From Fibrobacter sp. UWB10 (lineage in GTDB: Bacteria; Fibrobacterota; Fibrobacteria; Fibrobacterales; Fibrobacteraceae): a DNA stretch of 64,000 nt. Below the pieces are notes generated by a model that made no database searches, had not been told where the DNA came from, and worked only from the letters and a program-made list of their open reading frames with translations. Of the stretch, positions 8,338 to 17,434 are shown in pieces (the first letter of the stretch is position 1; each line of letters starts with the position of its first letter). Location of the stretch: positions 62,001 to 126,000 of the forward strand of contig NZ_FXUE01000002.1 of the NCBI RefSeq assembly GCF_900182935.1, read 5' to 3'. A program made the position numbers and the translations under genes.

Positions 8338-9369
8338 ATGAAGGTTACTGTATTGGGTACAGGTGGCTGGGGACTTTCCCTTGGCCAAGTGGTGTACGAA
8401 AATAAGAATGAGGTGATGTTCTGGACCAATTCTCAGGCCGAAGTGGACCTGCTTTCGACAGAACACCAGTACAAGGACAAACTCCCGGGCGTTATTTTCC
8501 CGGCAGACTTTAAGTATACGACCGACATGAACGCCGCCCTCGATGGCTGCGATATGGTCTTGATTGTGGTGCCCAGCCAGTTTATGGGTGGTGTGGCCAA
8601 GAATCTTGGTAAGTGGACTCCGGCTAAGGGTAAGGAACCGGTGGTGGTTTGCGCCACGAAGGGTATTCTCGAAGGCACGAACCAGCTCATGAGCGAAGTG
8701 CTTCTGGAACATGTACCTTGGCTCACCGAAGACAAAATGGTTGCCTTTAGTGGTCCGTCGCATGCAGAAGAAGTCAGCCGCCACATTCTTACGGCGATTG
8801 TCTCTGCTAGCGTGAACGAAGAATCTGCTAAGCTCGTACAGAAGGCTATGAGCTGCTCTTACCTGCGCGTTTACACTTCCACTGACATTGTGGGCGTGGA
8901 ACTCTGCGGTTCTGTGAAGAACGTGATTGCAATCGCTTCTGGCGTGCTTTATGGCCTCGAAGCCGGTGGCAAGTACAAGATTGGCGACAACACTCGTGCT
9001 GCAATCCTCACTCGCGGTCAGGCTGAAATGTGCCGCCTCGGTAAGGCTCTCGGCGCAAAGCCCGAAACATTTGCTGGCCTTGCCGGCATGGGCGACTTGA
9101 TTGTGACTTGCCTTTCTCAACACAGCCGTAACCGCTATGTGGGCGAACACATCGGTAAGGGCGAAACTATTGAACAGGTCCTCGGCGGCATGAAAATGGT
9201 GGCCGAAGGCGTTCCGACTTGCAAGAGTACCAAGGCTCTCGCAGACAAACTCGGCGTTGAAATGCCGATCGTGAATGCCGTTCATGCCCTCCTTTTCGAA
9301 GGCAAGAATGTGGACGATGTCATCAAGGAAATGTGGGGTCGCGAACTCAAGACGGAAGTCTGGGAATAA
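8338..9369 (+). CDS. gpsA: NAD(P)-dependent glycerol-3-phosphate dehydrogenase
   Basis: Cytoplasmic reduction of dihydroxyacetone phosphate to sn-glycerol-3-phosphate. The Rossmann motif GTGGWG is at residues 7-12, AFSGPSHAEEV near 138, the catalytic Lys region GSVKNVIAIASGVLYGLEAG near 195, and NTRAAILTRG near 220. Length (343) is normal. A GAGG ribosome site precedes the ATG. It directly follows plsY, which uses its product, so the pair feeds phospholipid synthesis. Its apparent terminator lies inside the 3' end of the convergent gene. Confidence 0.97.
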   Translation: MKVTVLGTGGWGLSLGQVVYENKNEVMFWTNSQAEVDLLSTEHQYKDKLPGVIFPADFKYTTDMNAALDGCDMVLIVVPSQFMGGVAKNLGKWTPAKGKEPVVVCATKGILEGTNQLMSEVLLEHVPWLTEDKMVAFSGPSHAEEVSRHILTAIVSASVNEESAKLVQKAMSCSYLRVYTSTDIVGVELCGSVKNVIAIASGVLYGLEAGGKYKIGDNTRAAILTRGQAEMCRLGKALGAKPETFAGLAGMGDLIVTCLSQHSRNRYVGEHIGKGETIEQVLGGMKMVAEGVPTCKSTKALADKLGVEMPIVNAVHALLFEGKNVDDVIKEMWGRELKTEVWE

Positions 9370-9374
9370 TCGCC

Positions 9375-10838
9375 CTAGAACCTTACAGTAATTCCCAAGT
9401 GGGTCGCAAATCCGTTACGGAATGCGACCCCTTTTTCTGTTTGGAGGTCGCCAGATTTTTTCTGGGATTCTTGATCGTCGCTAGAATCATTGGAATTAGA
9501 AGAATTTCCCTTGCCAGATTTTCCGCTTCCAGAATTCTCGTTGTCGTCATTTTCGTTGGAATTTTCACCGGGTAGGAATTCTTTATAGCTCGAGAAAACA
9601 GGAATCAACTGCGTAATGCTGTAATCTAGGGCTATGGTAATAGGGCCTTCGCGCCGGAGCTCTGCTCCAAGGGAAAGAATGCCGCCGGCACTTTTTAGTT
9701 CTCGCCGGTAGATTTCGTTTTTCTTGTTGTAAGTCAGCAATACAAGCGTTTCGATTTGCTTGTCCATGTCGATTGAACCGCTGGCATAGTAGCCGTCAAT
9801 TGATGCTCGCGGATTGAAGGAATATTGATGGCCGAAGTGCCATTGGTATTCTGCTCCGCCAAAGATTCCCATGGCGTCTAGGTCTGCATCGATTCGAAAC
9901 ATTTTTTGCAAGAAACTGAACGAAAGCGATTTTAAAACCGAGGAGGGGAGAGCTCTGTTGGGGGCGAGAGTTTCAAAGAAACGGTCTTGATTTGCCTCAA
10001 TCCTTCCGGCGGCATGAACGTAATTCAAGTTCGTTTTCAGATTGTTGTATTTCCATTGCGCCAAGAGCCAATGCAGTTGTGCGTCAAGAGGGACATACAT
10101 AAAGCGCTTGTAACTAGATTCCTGATGGAAAATTCCATATAGGTAAATGTCGGCGTTGATGTAGTTGTATTCGAGACTTAAACGGCTTTTGCCTAAGTTG
10201 GCTTCGTATTCTCCGCGAACCATCATCACATTGATTGAATCTCTGATGTAGTATTCTTTTTCTGGATTTTCGGGCGTTGATTGTAGGAGTGTGCCCGATA
10301 CCCCAAAGTGATGAACGCCTGGGTTGATTTCGGCGGAAATATTACGGAAAAGCAAGTGGGTTTCCCAATCGACAGAAATTTCGTGAACGATATCGTTTTC
10401 GTGTTCTGAAATCCAGCGGATGTTGCCCAATTCTATAGAACCTCGGGCAATGCTTGTGCTTAAGCGGAAAAAATCATTAGACGGATGAATCGCTAGCGTT
10501 GACTTTACAAAGGGAAGGCTACTTACATCGACACCGAGAGTTGTGAAATTGAAACGGCTTTCAAAACCGGCGCTTGCAATGTCGAGACTGTTGTAGCCCT
10601 TTATATCCCATTTGTCTGTATAGCGACCCTGATAGGTGATATGCCTAAGATCTCCGTAGACCTTCAGGTTTTGAATTTCAACTTGGTCGTTTATGCCACA
10701 CTGCCTTGCAGAAAACTGTTTATCGCTAGTATGTAGCAAAAAGAGCCCACCGCAGTCGGTGAACCCGGTGTTGCTTAAAGAATGGGCCGCAATGTTTGCG
10801 ACCCCTAGAATAAACAGAATTTTCTTAAAGGCTTTCAC
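9375..10838 (-). CDS. Probable outer-membrane beta-barrel protein
   Basis: 487 residues, no family recognised. The N-terminus is signal-like (FKKILFILGVANIAAHS). The body is rich in alternating hydrophobic/aromatic strands (for example LSLEYNYINADIYLYG, WHFGHQYSFNPRAS) and ends THLGITVRF, a terminal Phe on a beta strand as in BAM-inserted barrels. A low-complexity stretch rich in Asn, Ser, Asp and Lys near residues 425-470 could be a surface loop. The start is GTG and shares one base with the TAG stop of the lipoprotein gene upstream (TAGTG), so the two are translationally coupled and likely act together. The barrel call is inference from composition and C-terminus. Confidence 0.6.
   Translation of the reverse strand: MKAFKKILFILGVANIAAHSLSNTGFTDCGGLFLLHTSDKQFSARQCGINDQVEIQNLKVYGDLRHITYQGRYTDKWDIKGYNSLDIASAGFESRFNFTTLGVDVSSLPFVKSTLAIHPSNDFFRLSTSIARGSIELGNIRWISEHENDIVHEISVDWETHLLFRNISAEINPGVHHFGVSGTLLQSTPENPEKEYYIRDSINVMMVRGEYEANLGKSRLSLEYNYINADIYLYGIFHQESSYKRFMYVPLDAQLHWLLAQWKYNNLKTNLNYVHAAGRIEANQDRFFETLAPNRALPSSVLKSLSFSFLQKMFRIDADLDAMGIFGGAEYQWHFGHQYSFNPRASIDGYYASGSIDMDKQIETLVLLTYNKKNEIYRRELKSAGGILSLGAELRREGPITIALDYSITQLIPVFSSYKEFLPGENSNENDDNENSGSGKSGKGNSSNSNDSSDDQESQKKSGDLQTEKGVAFRNGFATHLGITVRF
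9401..9436 (+). terminator. Terminator of the der-plsY-gpsA unit, inside the convergent gene
   Basis: Stem GGGTCGCA (9401-9408) pairs with TGCGACCC (9423-9430), followed by CTTTTT. It begins 31 bases after the gpsA stop, so it falls within the last codons of the leftward gene ending at 9375. Confidence 0.8.
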
Positions 10839-12664
10839 TATTCGTAATATTCGTCGTCCCAGTCTTCATCCCAGTCATCATCGTCGTCTTCGGATTCGGT
10901 GGCGATGATATCCCAGAACTTTTCAGCCGTCATGCCGGGGAGCACTCCGCCGAAGGTGATATCCGGGAAGAAAATGTACTTGCCGTAATCACGGACGGTG
11001 TACTTTATGAGTCCTTCTCCATCGATGTAGCCGTTTTCAAGAGCCTGGAAAGAAAGAGTCTTGTTGCCCTTTGCGTCGGTGAAGTAGAATGCGTTTGCGG
11101 TTACGTACTTGTAGGCACTTGCAAAGAGGTGCGTGCCGTTTTCAACCTTACAAACATTGGAACTGAGCTTGATCGGAGACGGAGTAGTTACGATAGATTC
11201 TTCATCGCCGTAATAGCTAGTGGATCCGCCGAATGTAATTGTACAGTTGTCAAACGTCATGCTGAAGCACTTGTAGTCGTATTCGCCGTTGGTGTAATCG
11301 ATATCCATACATACTTGCCAGTCGTAATCCAGCTGTTCATTCCAGCTGTAGGCGTCACGAACCCAGGCACTGTAGTTTTCGACGTTTCCGACTTTCTTAA
11401 CCTGCTTCCCGATTTCGCGTTCGATTTCCAATTCTGCGTAGGATTTGTATTCGAGATTTTCGGACCAGAAGTAACCATCAACCGGAGTGAACCATTCCGA
11501 TGCATCGTTAATGTGGTGGTACGGCAGGTAGTCCTGGAAACCATCTGTGATGTCAAAGAACTTGGCAATGTTGATTTTTATCTTGGATCCGCGCGGGAGC
11601 GTGACTTCGATACCAGTACGGAGTCCCTGACGATAGAATTCAAGAGAATCGATTGCCTTCTGGAAATCGGCTACGCTAACGTCGGACATTTCGCCGTCGC
11701 CAACAATGTAGGGGTCATTCAGCTGGGTGCTTACACCATTCTTGGATTCTTCGATACCATACTGAAGGCCGAGTTCTACGTAAGAAATGGCGCTATCCAG
11801 CAAGTTCGGGATGTTCTTGTAGTTTGCAGTCCAGTTGCTGTAAACGGTAGTCAAGGAACTCTTCGGATCAAGCATTTTCTTGATTTGCTTAAGAGGATCT
11901 TCCGGAACATCGCCGAAATCTTCTTTATCGGCTTCATTCATCCAATCGTAGCTTCCATTGTCCGAAATATCAATATTGAGGCTTGCGCCGAAGGTAAGGA
12001 TTGCCTTAGCAACAAAGAGTGCGCCCAGTGCCGGAGCGAATTCGCCGCGGTCCAGTTCATAAGTGCGATCTTCGTAGGTGTATTTGCAAGTAAAGTCCTT
12101 GTTGTTCACCACGCTTCTCATGTAGATAACGGCGGAATCCAAAGAAGGAATGGCCTGTGCCATGGCTGTCTGGGCCACGCTGGTCAAAAGCTTGCCGTCA
12201 GTGGTCACAAGAATTTTGTTAAAGTCTTCTACACCCATGTCAACAAGGTCTTTTTTGTTGGAAACGGTATCGATAAAGCCCTTGATTTCTTTGTTGTTCA
12301 CCAGGTCGGTAACGATACTCAATGCGTAACCCAGCTGGGCTTCGCAGTTGCTGGGGTGTGCGTCAAGAATGGCCTTGAAGGTTGTCTTGGTTTGGGTGCT
12401 AAATGCCTGTGCGGTGTGGAAATCGCCTTCGCCCAGGCTTTTCAGAATGTCGGCAATATTGGACTTTGCCGATTCAAGCTGTTGCGTGACTTCTGGATCT
12501 GTAGAAACTTCGCAACTAGAAACATCAAAATTGGGGGTCTCCGGAGTTTCTGTCGGGGTAGACGGATTGTTGTCTTCAGAACTGCTGCTCCCACTGTCAC
12601 CACAACCGGCCAAAAGTGTCATTGCTCCGATGGCACATGCAAATAATTTGTTTGAAAATCCCAT
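10838..12664 (-). CDS. Lipoprotein of unknown function with acidic tail
   Basis: 608 residues from the ATG at 12664, which has an excellent AAAGGAGG ribosome site nine bases upstream; an earlier in-frame ATG at 12706 would bury the signal. The lipobox is LLAGC, followed by a Ser/Asn/Pro linker. Residues about 50-130 (LKSLGEGDFHTAQAF, HPSNCEAQLGYALS) look helical and TPR-like. The middle (NLLDSAISYVELGLQYG) is also helical, the end more beta-rich, closing with an acidic tail (ESEDDDDDWDEDWDDEYYE). No database family is recognised. The overlap with the beta-barrel gene downstream suggests a lipoprotein/barrel pair in the outer membrane. Confidence 0.8.
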   Translation of the reverse strand: MGFSNKLFACAIGAMTLLAGCGDSGSSSSEDNNPSTPTETPETPNFDVSSCEVSTDPEVTQQLESAKSNIADILKSLGEGDFHTAQAFSTQTKTTFKAILDAHPSNCEAQLGYALSIVTDLVNNKEIKGFIDTVSNKKDLVDMGVEDFNKILVTTDGKLLTSVAQTAMAQAIPSLDSAVIYMRSVVNNKDFTCKYTYEDRTYELDRGEFAPALGALFVAKAILTFGASLNIDISDNGSYDWMNEADKEDFGDVPEDPLKQIKKMLDPKSSLTTVYSNWTANYKNIPNLLDSAISYVELGLQYGIEESKNGVSTQLNDPYIVGDGEMSDVSVADFQKAIDSLEFYRQGLRTGIEVTLPRGSKIKINIAKFFDITDGFQDYLPYHHINDASEWFTPVDGYFWSENLEYKSYAELEIEREIGKQVKKVGNVENYSAWVRDAYSWNEQLDYDWQVCMDIDYTNGEYDYKCFSMTFDNCTITFGGSTSYYGDEESIVTTPSPIKLSSNVCKVENGTHLFASAYKYVTANAFYFTDAKGNKTLSFQALENGYIDGEGLIKYTVRDYGKYIFFPDITFGGVLPGMTAEKFWDIIATESEDDDDDWDEDWDDEYYE

Positions 12665-12763
12665 AAAGATTTCCTCCTTTCTGTCTTTGTTTTCAAAAAA
12701 TAACAAAAAAGGGGGCTGATTGCAAACAAAAAAATAAGATTCTTTTTTTAAGGCGATAAAGTG

Positions 12764-13705
12764 CTATTTCTTTGTGATAATTAGCACAACTGCCCCTTGG
12801 GCGGCCTGGAACAGCAGCGGAATATAGCCCAAAAGTCCTGCCGAGAGTACGACCGGGGCGGGAATTCCCAAAATCCCGGTGAAAAGGGCGACTTGAACGC
12901 CTTCGCGCACGCCAATGCCGTTTAGAGAAATCGGGAGCATCGAAACAATCGTGGTGATGCTTGTGAATACAACAAGAATGCTGATGTCGATAGATTGCCC
13001 GACGGCCTTAAAGTAGGCGTAGGCCATAAACAAGGTCAAAAGTTGTAGCCACAGAGAATCCAAAGAAGACAAAAGAACCTGTTTTTTGTACTGCCTATAA
13101 ATAGACAGGCTTTTCTGCATTTTAGGAATAAAGGTTAGCTTGTTTAAAATAAAGGCCGGAACGGGAATTTTGTCCGAAAAAAGGCAAAGAACCACAATGA
13201 CCATGCAAACCAAAAGGGCGATGGTCATGACAAGCGTGTAAGTGAAAGGAATTTCAGCCTTGTTCAAAGCGAAAGGGAGTGCGATAAAAAAGCACAGGAA
13301 CATAGCCAACAGCCCTTGAATGCGTGCAAGGAATACGGCTGAAATGGATTGGCTAGTCTGGTTGAATTTTTTACCGAAGGCAAGAGACTTTACGGCGTCG
13401 CCGCCAAAGCCCGTGGGCAACAGGTTGTTAAAGAAGTAACCCATGGCGGTGTAGGCGTAGTAAGTCTTGAACGGAATTTCAGGCCCTTGTACCGAAAGCC
13501 CTTTCCAGCGGTTTGCCTGAATCGCCATAATCAGGGTTGCTGCCACAAGGGTTGCAAGAATCCAGGGCGTCATCCCGAGGCTCCAGTTTTCAGCAACGCT
13601 TGCGAGCGGAATCTTGTAAAAGATATAGGCGAAACCGCCCACACTTACAAGAAGCTGGAATATCCGCTTGATAAAGAGCTTTGAAACTGTCTTATCGGTT
13701 GCCAT
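12764..13705 (-). CDS. Flippase-like membrane protein (lysylphosphatidylglycerol synthase TM-domain family)
   Basis: 313 residues with about seven to eight hydrophobic segments. The conserved family signature LLPTGFGGDAVKSLAFGKKF near residue 95 and SLNGIGVREG near 255 match the UPF0104/AglD-type lysylphosphatidylglycerol synthetase membrane domain. The catalytic synthase half is absent. Such proteins are thought to move lipids or lipid-linked sugars across the inner membrane. Its neighbours, a methyltransferase and a glycosyltransferase, fit a role in surface glycan or lipid assembly. It is divergent from the methyltransferase gene, with 60 bases between starts. Confidence 0.85.
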   Translation of the reverse strand: MATDKTVSKLFIKRIFQLLVSVGGFAYIFYKIPLASVAENWSLGMTPWILATLVAATLIMAIQANRWKGLSVQGPEIPFKTYYAYTAMGYFFNNLLPTGFGGDAVKSLAFGKKFNQTSQSISAVFLARIQGLLAMFLCFFIALPFALNKAEIPFTYTLVMTIALLVCMVIVVLCLFSDKIPVPAFILNKLTFIPKMQKSLSIYRQYKKQVLLSSLDSLWLQLLTLFMAYAYFKAVGQSIDISILVVFTSITTIVSMLPISLNGIGVREGVQVALFTGILGIPAPVVLSAGLLGYIPLLFQAAQGAVVLIITKK

Positions 13706-13741
13706 CGGTTACAATAATAGTATTTTTGACAAATAAAAAAT

Positions 13742-13749
13742 TATATTTG
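13742..13749 (+). promoter_or_regulatory. TATATTTG promoter box of the methyltransferase gene
   Basis: TATATTTG stands 16 bases before the ATG at 13766. The shape TAnnTTTG resembles the -7 element of Bacteroidota promoters, which would be reasonable in the related Fibrobacterota. The -33 partner is not evident at fixed spacing. Confidence 0.45.
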
Positions 13750-13765
13750 AGCAAAAGAGGTTTTT

Positions 13766-14389
13766 ATGTACCGGAATAAAGCGCGTTATGATGTGGCCAT
13801 GTTGGTGCCGAAAGATGTTAAGAGTGTCCTTGAAATTGGCGCCGGTGCCGGATTGAACTATGTGATTTACCCGCAGGATTCTTACAAGGTCGCCATTGAA
13901 CCCGAAAATCGTACCGATACACATACCATCGACAAAGTCCCAGGTGGATTCAATGAATACCATCATGGATTTTATGAAGAGTACACCGAAGATAAAAAGT
14001 TTGATCTCGTGGTCATGTGCGATGTCTTGGAACATGTGAACGATCCGGTAGACCTCATTAACTTCTGCAAAAAGCACCTGAATCCCGAAGGCCACATTCT
14101 GGTGTCGCTCCCGAATTTCTGCTGCATCGAGAACCTGCTCAAGATTATTATTACCCGTGACTTCCGCTACTTTAAGCCGGATGAAGGCGAACATGCCCTG
14201 GGTGTTCTGGATATCAACCACAAGACTTTCTGGACTAAAAAGAGCTTTGTGCGCTTTGCCAAGGAAAATGGCCTCGAAGTCGAAAAAATTGTGGGCATCC
14301 GTAAACAGTTAAAGTTTATGCCGGGCCTTTTGAGCCATTCAAGCTTTATCCCGTTCCAGTACGGGTTCTTGACTAAGCTTAAGAAATAA
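13766..14389 (+). CDS. Class I SAM-dependent methyltransferase
   Basis: 207 residues. Motif I is VLEIGAGAGLNYV (near 25); the acidic loop at the end of strand 2 is VAIEPEN; motif post-I/II is LVVMCDVLEHVNDP (near 80), followed by LNPEGHILVSLPN. This is the pattern of small methyltransferases acting on sugars or lipids within glycan loci. The substrate is not determinable. It ends four bases before the convergent glycosyltransferase gene, with no terminator between them. An AAAAGAGG ribosome site is present. Confidence 0.9.
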   Translation: MYRNKARYDVAMLVPKDVKSVLEIGAGAGLNYVIYPQDSYKVAIEPENRTDTHTIDKVPGGFNEYHHGFYEEYTEDKKFDLVVMCDVLEHVNDPVDLINFCKKHLNPEGHILVSLPNFCCIENLLKIIITRDFRYFKPDEGEHALGVLDINHKTFWTKKSFVRFAKENGLEVEKIVGIRKQLKFMPGLLSHSSFIPFQYGFLTKLKK

Positions 14390-14393
14390 GTTT

Positions 14394-15488
14394 TTAAAGA
14401 AATAAACTTTCGGCGACTTCTCGGGTTTTTCTGGAACTTTCTTCCCAAGAAAATTTCGAAACCCAAGCGTCTATTTCAGCATCGTACTTTCCCTTGTCGT
14501 CAAGGGATTTTTCCAGTGCCTGCGCAATGCTTTCGGGGTCTTTGGGGTCAAAGTATTTGGCAACGGTACCGCCGACTTCGGGGAGTGACGACGTGTTGGA
14601 ACAGGCGACCGGTGTGCCACAGGCAAAAGCTTCTAGAACAGGGAGCCCAAAGCCCTCGTACAGTGACGGCAGCACGAACAGGTCTGCCAGATTATAGAAG
14701 TTCACCAAGTCTTCTTGGCTGACCATGCCGGCATGAATCGTCAAATCTTCAATGCCGAGCTCATGTTCTTGCGTGGCCTTGGTGCGACCATCAAAAGCCT
14801 TGCCGACAAAAATGAGCCTGCAATTTTCCTTGCTCTTCATTTGGGCAAACCCCTTGAGAAGTCCGTTTAGATTCTTGTGGGGGAGCAGATTCCCAACATA
14901 GAGCAAAATTTTCTTGTCGCGGGGAATGCCGTACTTTTCGTACAGGTAGTCGTATTCTTCGCGCGGCTTGCGGGTGAATTCCTTGCCCACGCCAGAGGGA
15001 ATGACTGTTATCTTGGATTCGTCGGTCTTGTAAAAGCGCAGTAGGTCTTGCTTGGTGCTTTCAGAAACCACGATAATCTTGTCAGCGCGCTTGCTAATGA
15101 ACCAGAAAATGAACTTGAAGTACCAATGCACAATTTTCATCGGCAAGAATTCGGGGTAAATCAAGTGCGTGAGATCGTGAATTGTCACGACCATTTTGCC
15201 GCGGTAAAACAGCGGGACATTGCAGTGTGGAATATGCAATACATCAGGCTTTTCGCGGTAGAGCGCTCGGTACGGGAATTTCAGCTGTTCCTTGTAACCG
15301 TAAATGCTGCTGATGAACGGAATGTGCTTGGGCACGTTCTTGTAGGGCTCAAGGTCCTTGGGGTCGCCAAGGGCAATTGTGTAACCGACGTCTTTGAGCC
15401 AGTGTTGAATACAGGTGCCAATACCGGAACGGGCGACCATGCGGGCGTCGATAGCGATTTTTAAATTCTTTTTTTCGGTATGGCTCAT
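14394..15488 (-). CDS. Glycosyltransferase, GT4 family
   Basis: 364 residues from the ATG at 15488 (MSHTEKKNLKIAIDARM); upstream in-frame codons read as AT-rich intergenic sequence. The GT-B fold is seen in IAIDARMVARSGIGT at the N-terminus, VTIHDLTHL, LLYVGNLLPHKNLNGLL (near 205) and the donor-binding PSLYEGFGLPVLEAFACGTPVACSNTSSLPEV (near 290), with the EX7E pattern. It most likely transfers a hexose from a nucleotide sugar to a surface polysaccharide. Neighbouring methyltransferase and flippase-like genes support that setting. Confidence 0.93.
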   Translation of the reverse strand: MSHTEKKNLKIAIDARMVARSGIGTCIQHWLKDVGYTIALGDPKDLEPYKNVPKHIPFISSIYGYKEQLKFPYRALYREKPDVLHIPHCNVPLFYRGKMVVTIHDLTHLIYPEFLPMKIVHWYFKFIFWFISKRADKIIVVSESTKQDLLRFYKTDESKITVIPSGVGKEFTRKPREEYDYLYEKYGIPRDKKILLYVGNLLPHKNLNGLLKGFAQMKSKENCRLIFVGKAFDGRTKATQEHELGIEDLTIHAGMVSQEDLVNFYNLADLFVLPSLYEGFGLPVLEAFACGTPVACSNTSSLPEVGGTVAKYFDPKDPESIAQALEKSLDDKGKYDAEIDAWVSKFSWEESSRKTREVAESLFL

Positions 15489-15569
15489 ACAAAAAGTGCC
15501 GTTTTTTGCGAAAAATACATTTTTTTGCAAAAAAGTGCGACCTAGATTACAGCTAAAATAAAAAATTTG

Positions 15570-15595
15570 CAAAAGGGAACGCCTTTTGTTATATT
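15570..15595 (+). promoter_or_regulatory. Inverted repeat abutting the -10 box of the LamG gene
   Basis: CAAAAGG (15570-15576) and CCTTTTG (15582-15588) form a 7-bp inverted repeat with a 5-base spacer, ending one base before a TATATT element (15590-15595). The position is right for an operator controlling the LamG gene, and possibly the divergent glycosyltransferase gene. Confidence 0.35.
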
Positions 15596-15624
15596 ATTCT
15601 TACTTGCATGCAAAGGAGAATGAA

Positions 15625-17373
15625 ATGAGCAAATCTATGGTGAAATGGCTCTCGGTTTCTTTGGTGGCCATGGGCTCTTTCTTTTGGGGATGTTCCGAAT
15701 CGGATCCGGCTCCGGATAAGATCATCTCTAACGATGATTCGGTGTTTCTGAAAAATGATGCCAAGAATATGTGGGCGCGAATCGATGAACTCGGAATTGC
15801 GGGCTATTTCGATTCTCTTTCTCAAAATGGTGGGGCCGTAGTCGATGTGTCGGCTAAGATTAATGGTCGTTGCCCGTCGCCTGCTTTGGCTATGGACGAA
15901 AACACCCGTTACCTCGACGAACTGGAATCGCTGTTTGACGAAGGCGAACAGGTCGAAGGTGTTTGCGGCTATGGTCTTAAGTTGCAAGATGGTCAGGTGG
16001 CCCCCTTGGGCGTAAACCTGATCGATTCGATGAAGGCCGGTACCGTTGAATTCTGGTTCCGCCCGAATGCTGATTTTTATGATGCTCCGCGAACCCTTAT
16101 CGGTAACGATGGAGCCCGTGTTCATTTCTTCTACAAGAATGGCGAACTTTACTTCCAGAAAAACCACCACAACCAGCACTACTATGTCAAAGGTTCCGCC
16201 AAGCTTAAAGATGATGACTGGAACCTGATTGCAGGCCAGTGGGGTGACGGCTACATGAGTGTGTGGCTTAACGGCAAGATAGTTGCCCATATGGAACATG
16301 ACAAGGGCTATGCTCCGGCCACGCGCGGTATTCCGTTCGAAAACTTGGTCGTAATCGGTTACAAGTCCGATTGCTGCATGGAAGGCCCCGGTCAGTATAG
16401 CGCAATGACTACTTCGGGTTCTTTCGACCAGTTCCGCATTTCCAATATTCCGCGTTACAAGATGACGGATGTTGCTGATACGACTTTCCCTGACACCACA
16501 AAGATTGACAAAGTAGGTGATACGGTTATTGTCGATACGATGCCCCTGCCTTTGGATGTGTCGTTGTGGTCTCTGCTGGCCGCTCAGGGGACTCGCTACT
16601 TTGAGAAGGCAACGGTTCCGGTTGCTTCTGCTGCGGTTCAAAAGTGTGCAGCCCCTGCTCTTGTAATGGATGATTCCACCCTTTACCTGGATGAGTTGGA
16701 AACGGTTTACCGTGAAGGCGAATTGGTCAATGGCGTTTGCGGCAAGGCTCTTTCTTTAAAGGCCGGTGAAGTCGCTCCGACGGGCATCAATCTGATTGAT
16801 GCGATGCCTGCAGGAACTGTTGAATTCTGGTTCCGCCCGAATGATGATTTCTTTGATGCTCCTGCTCGTACGCTCCTCGGTAACGATGGAGCCCGTGTTC
16901 ACTTCTTCTACAAGGATGGTGTACTTTACTTCCAGAAGAACCATCATAATGAGCATTACTTTGTGAAGGCAACCGTGGAACTGCAGAAGGACTGGAATTT
17001 GATTGCCGGCCAGTGGGGAGACGGTTCTATGAGCCTCTGGCTGAATGGGCAACAGGTCGCCGTCATGGAACATAGCGAAGGTTACGAAGCCGCCAATCGA
17101 GATATTCCGTACGAGAATTTGTTTGTGATTGGCTACAAGTCGGCCTGCTGCATGGAAGGCCCCGGTCAGGAAGAGCCGATGATGACTTCGGGTGCATACG
17201 ACCAGCTGAGAATTTCGAATGTGGTTCGTTATGTTGACGAAAGCGAACCCTTGGTTCTTGTTCCACAGGATTCCGTCACATTCGATACGGCATTTATTGG
17301 ACAAACAGATACCTTGATAGTGATTGATTCATTGTATCCGCTACCGATTGTGGATACGACCTCTCGTCAGTAA
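15625..17373 (+). CDS. Lipoprotein with two tandem LamG (concanavalin-like) domains
   Basis: 582 residues from the ATG at 15625, preceded by AAAGGAGA; an in-frame ATG at 15586 lies before the ribosome site. The lipoprotein signal ends FFWGC. Two homologous halves follow (about 90-280 and 335-535), each with VEFWFRPN, GNDGARVHFFYK, YFQKNHHN, WNLIAGQWGDG, MSLWLNG and an unusual vicinal Cys pair in CCMEGPGQ. These are LamG/concanavalin-A-like beta sandwiches that commonly bind glycans or attach to surfaces. The two copies are 777 bases apart and still nearly identical over short DNA stretches. A terminator follows. Confidence 0.88.
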   Translation: MSKSMVKWLSVSLVAMGSFFWGCSESDPAPDKIISNDDSVFLKNDAKNMWARIDELGIAGYFDSLSQNGGAVVDVSAKINGRCPSPALAMDENTRYLDELESLFDEGEQVEGVCGYGLKLQDGQVAPLGVNLIDSMKAGTVEFWFRPNADFYDAPRTLIGNDGARVHFFYKNGELYFQKNHHNQHYYVKGSAKLKDDDWNLIAGQWGDGYMSVWLNGKIVAHMEHDKGYAPATRGIPFENLVVIGYKSDCCMEGPGQYSAMTTSGSFDQFRISNIPRYKMTDVADTTFPDTTKIDKVGDTVIVDTMPLPLDVSLWSLLAAQGTRYFEKATVPVASAAVQKCAAPALVMDDSTLYLDELETVYREGELVNGVCGKALSLKAGEVAPTGINLIDAMPAGTVEFWFRPNDDFFDAPARTLLGNDGARVHFFYKDGVLYFQKNHHNEHYFVKATVELQKDWNLIAGQWGDGSMSLWLNGQQVAVMEHSEGYEAANRDIPYENLFVIGYKSACCMEGPGQEEPMMTSGAYDQLRISNVVRYVDESEPLVLVPQDSVTFDTAFIGQTDTLIVIDSLYPLPIVDTTSRQ

Positions 17374-17398
17374 TTGAAATCAATAATTGGTTTGAAGA

Positions 17399-17424
17399 AT
17401 CCCGGTTCCACCGGGATTTTTTTA
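17399..17424 (+). terminator. Terminator after the LamG gene
   Basis: ATCCCGGT, TCC, ACCGGGAT hairpin followed by seven T residues, ending ten bases before the dnaE start. Confidence 0.92.
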
Positions 17425-17434
17425 AATTGCAGGT

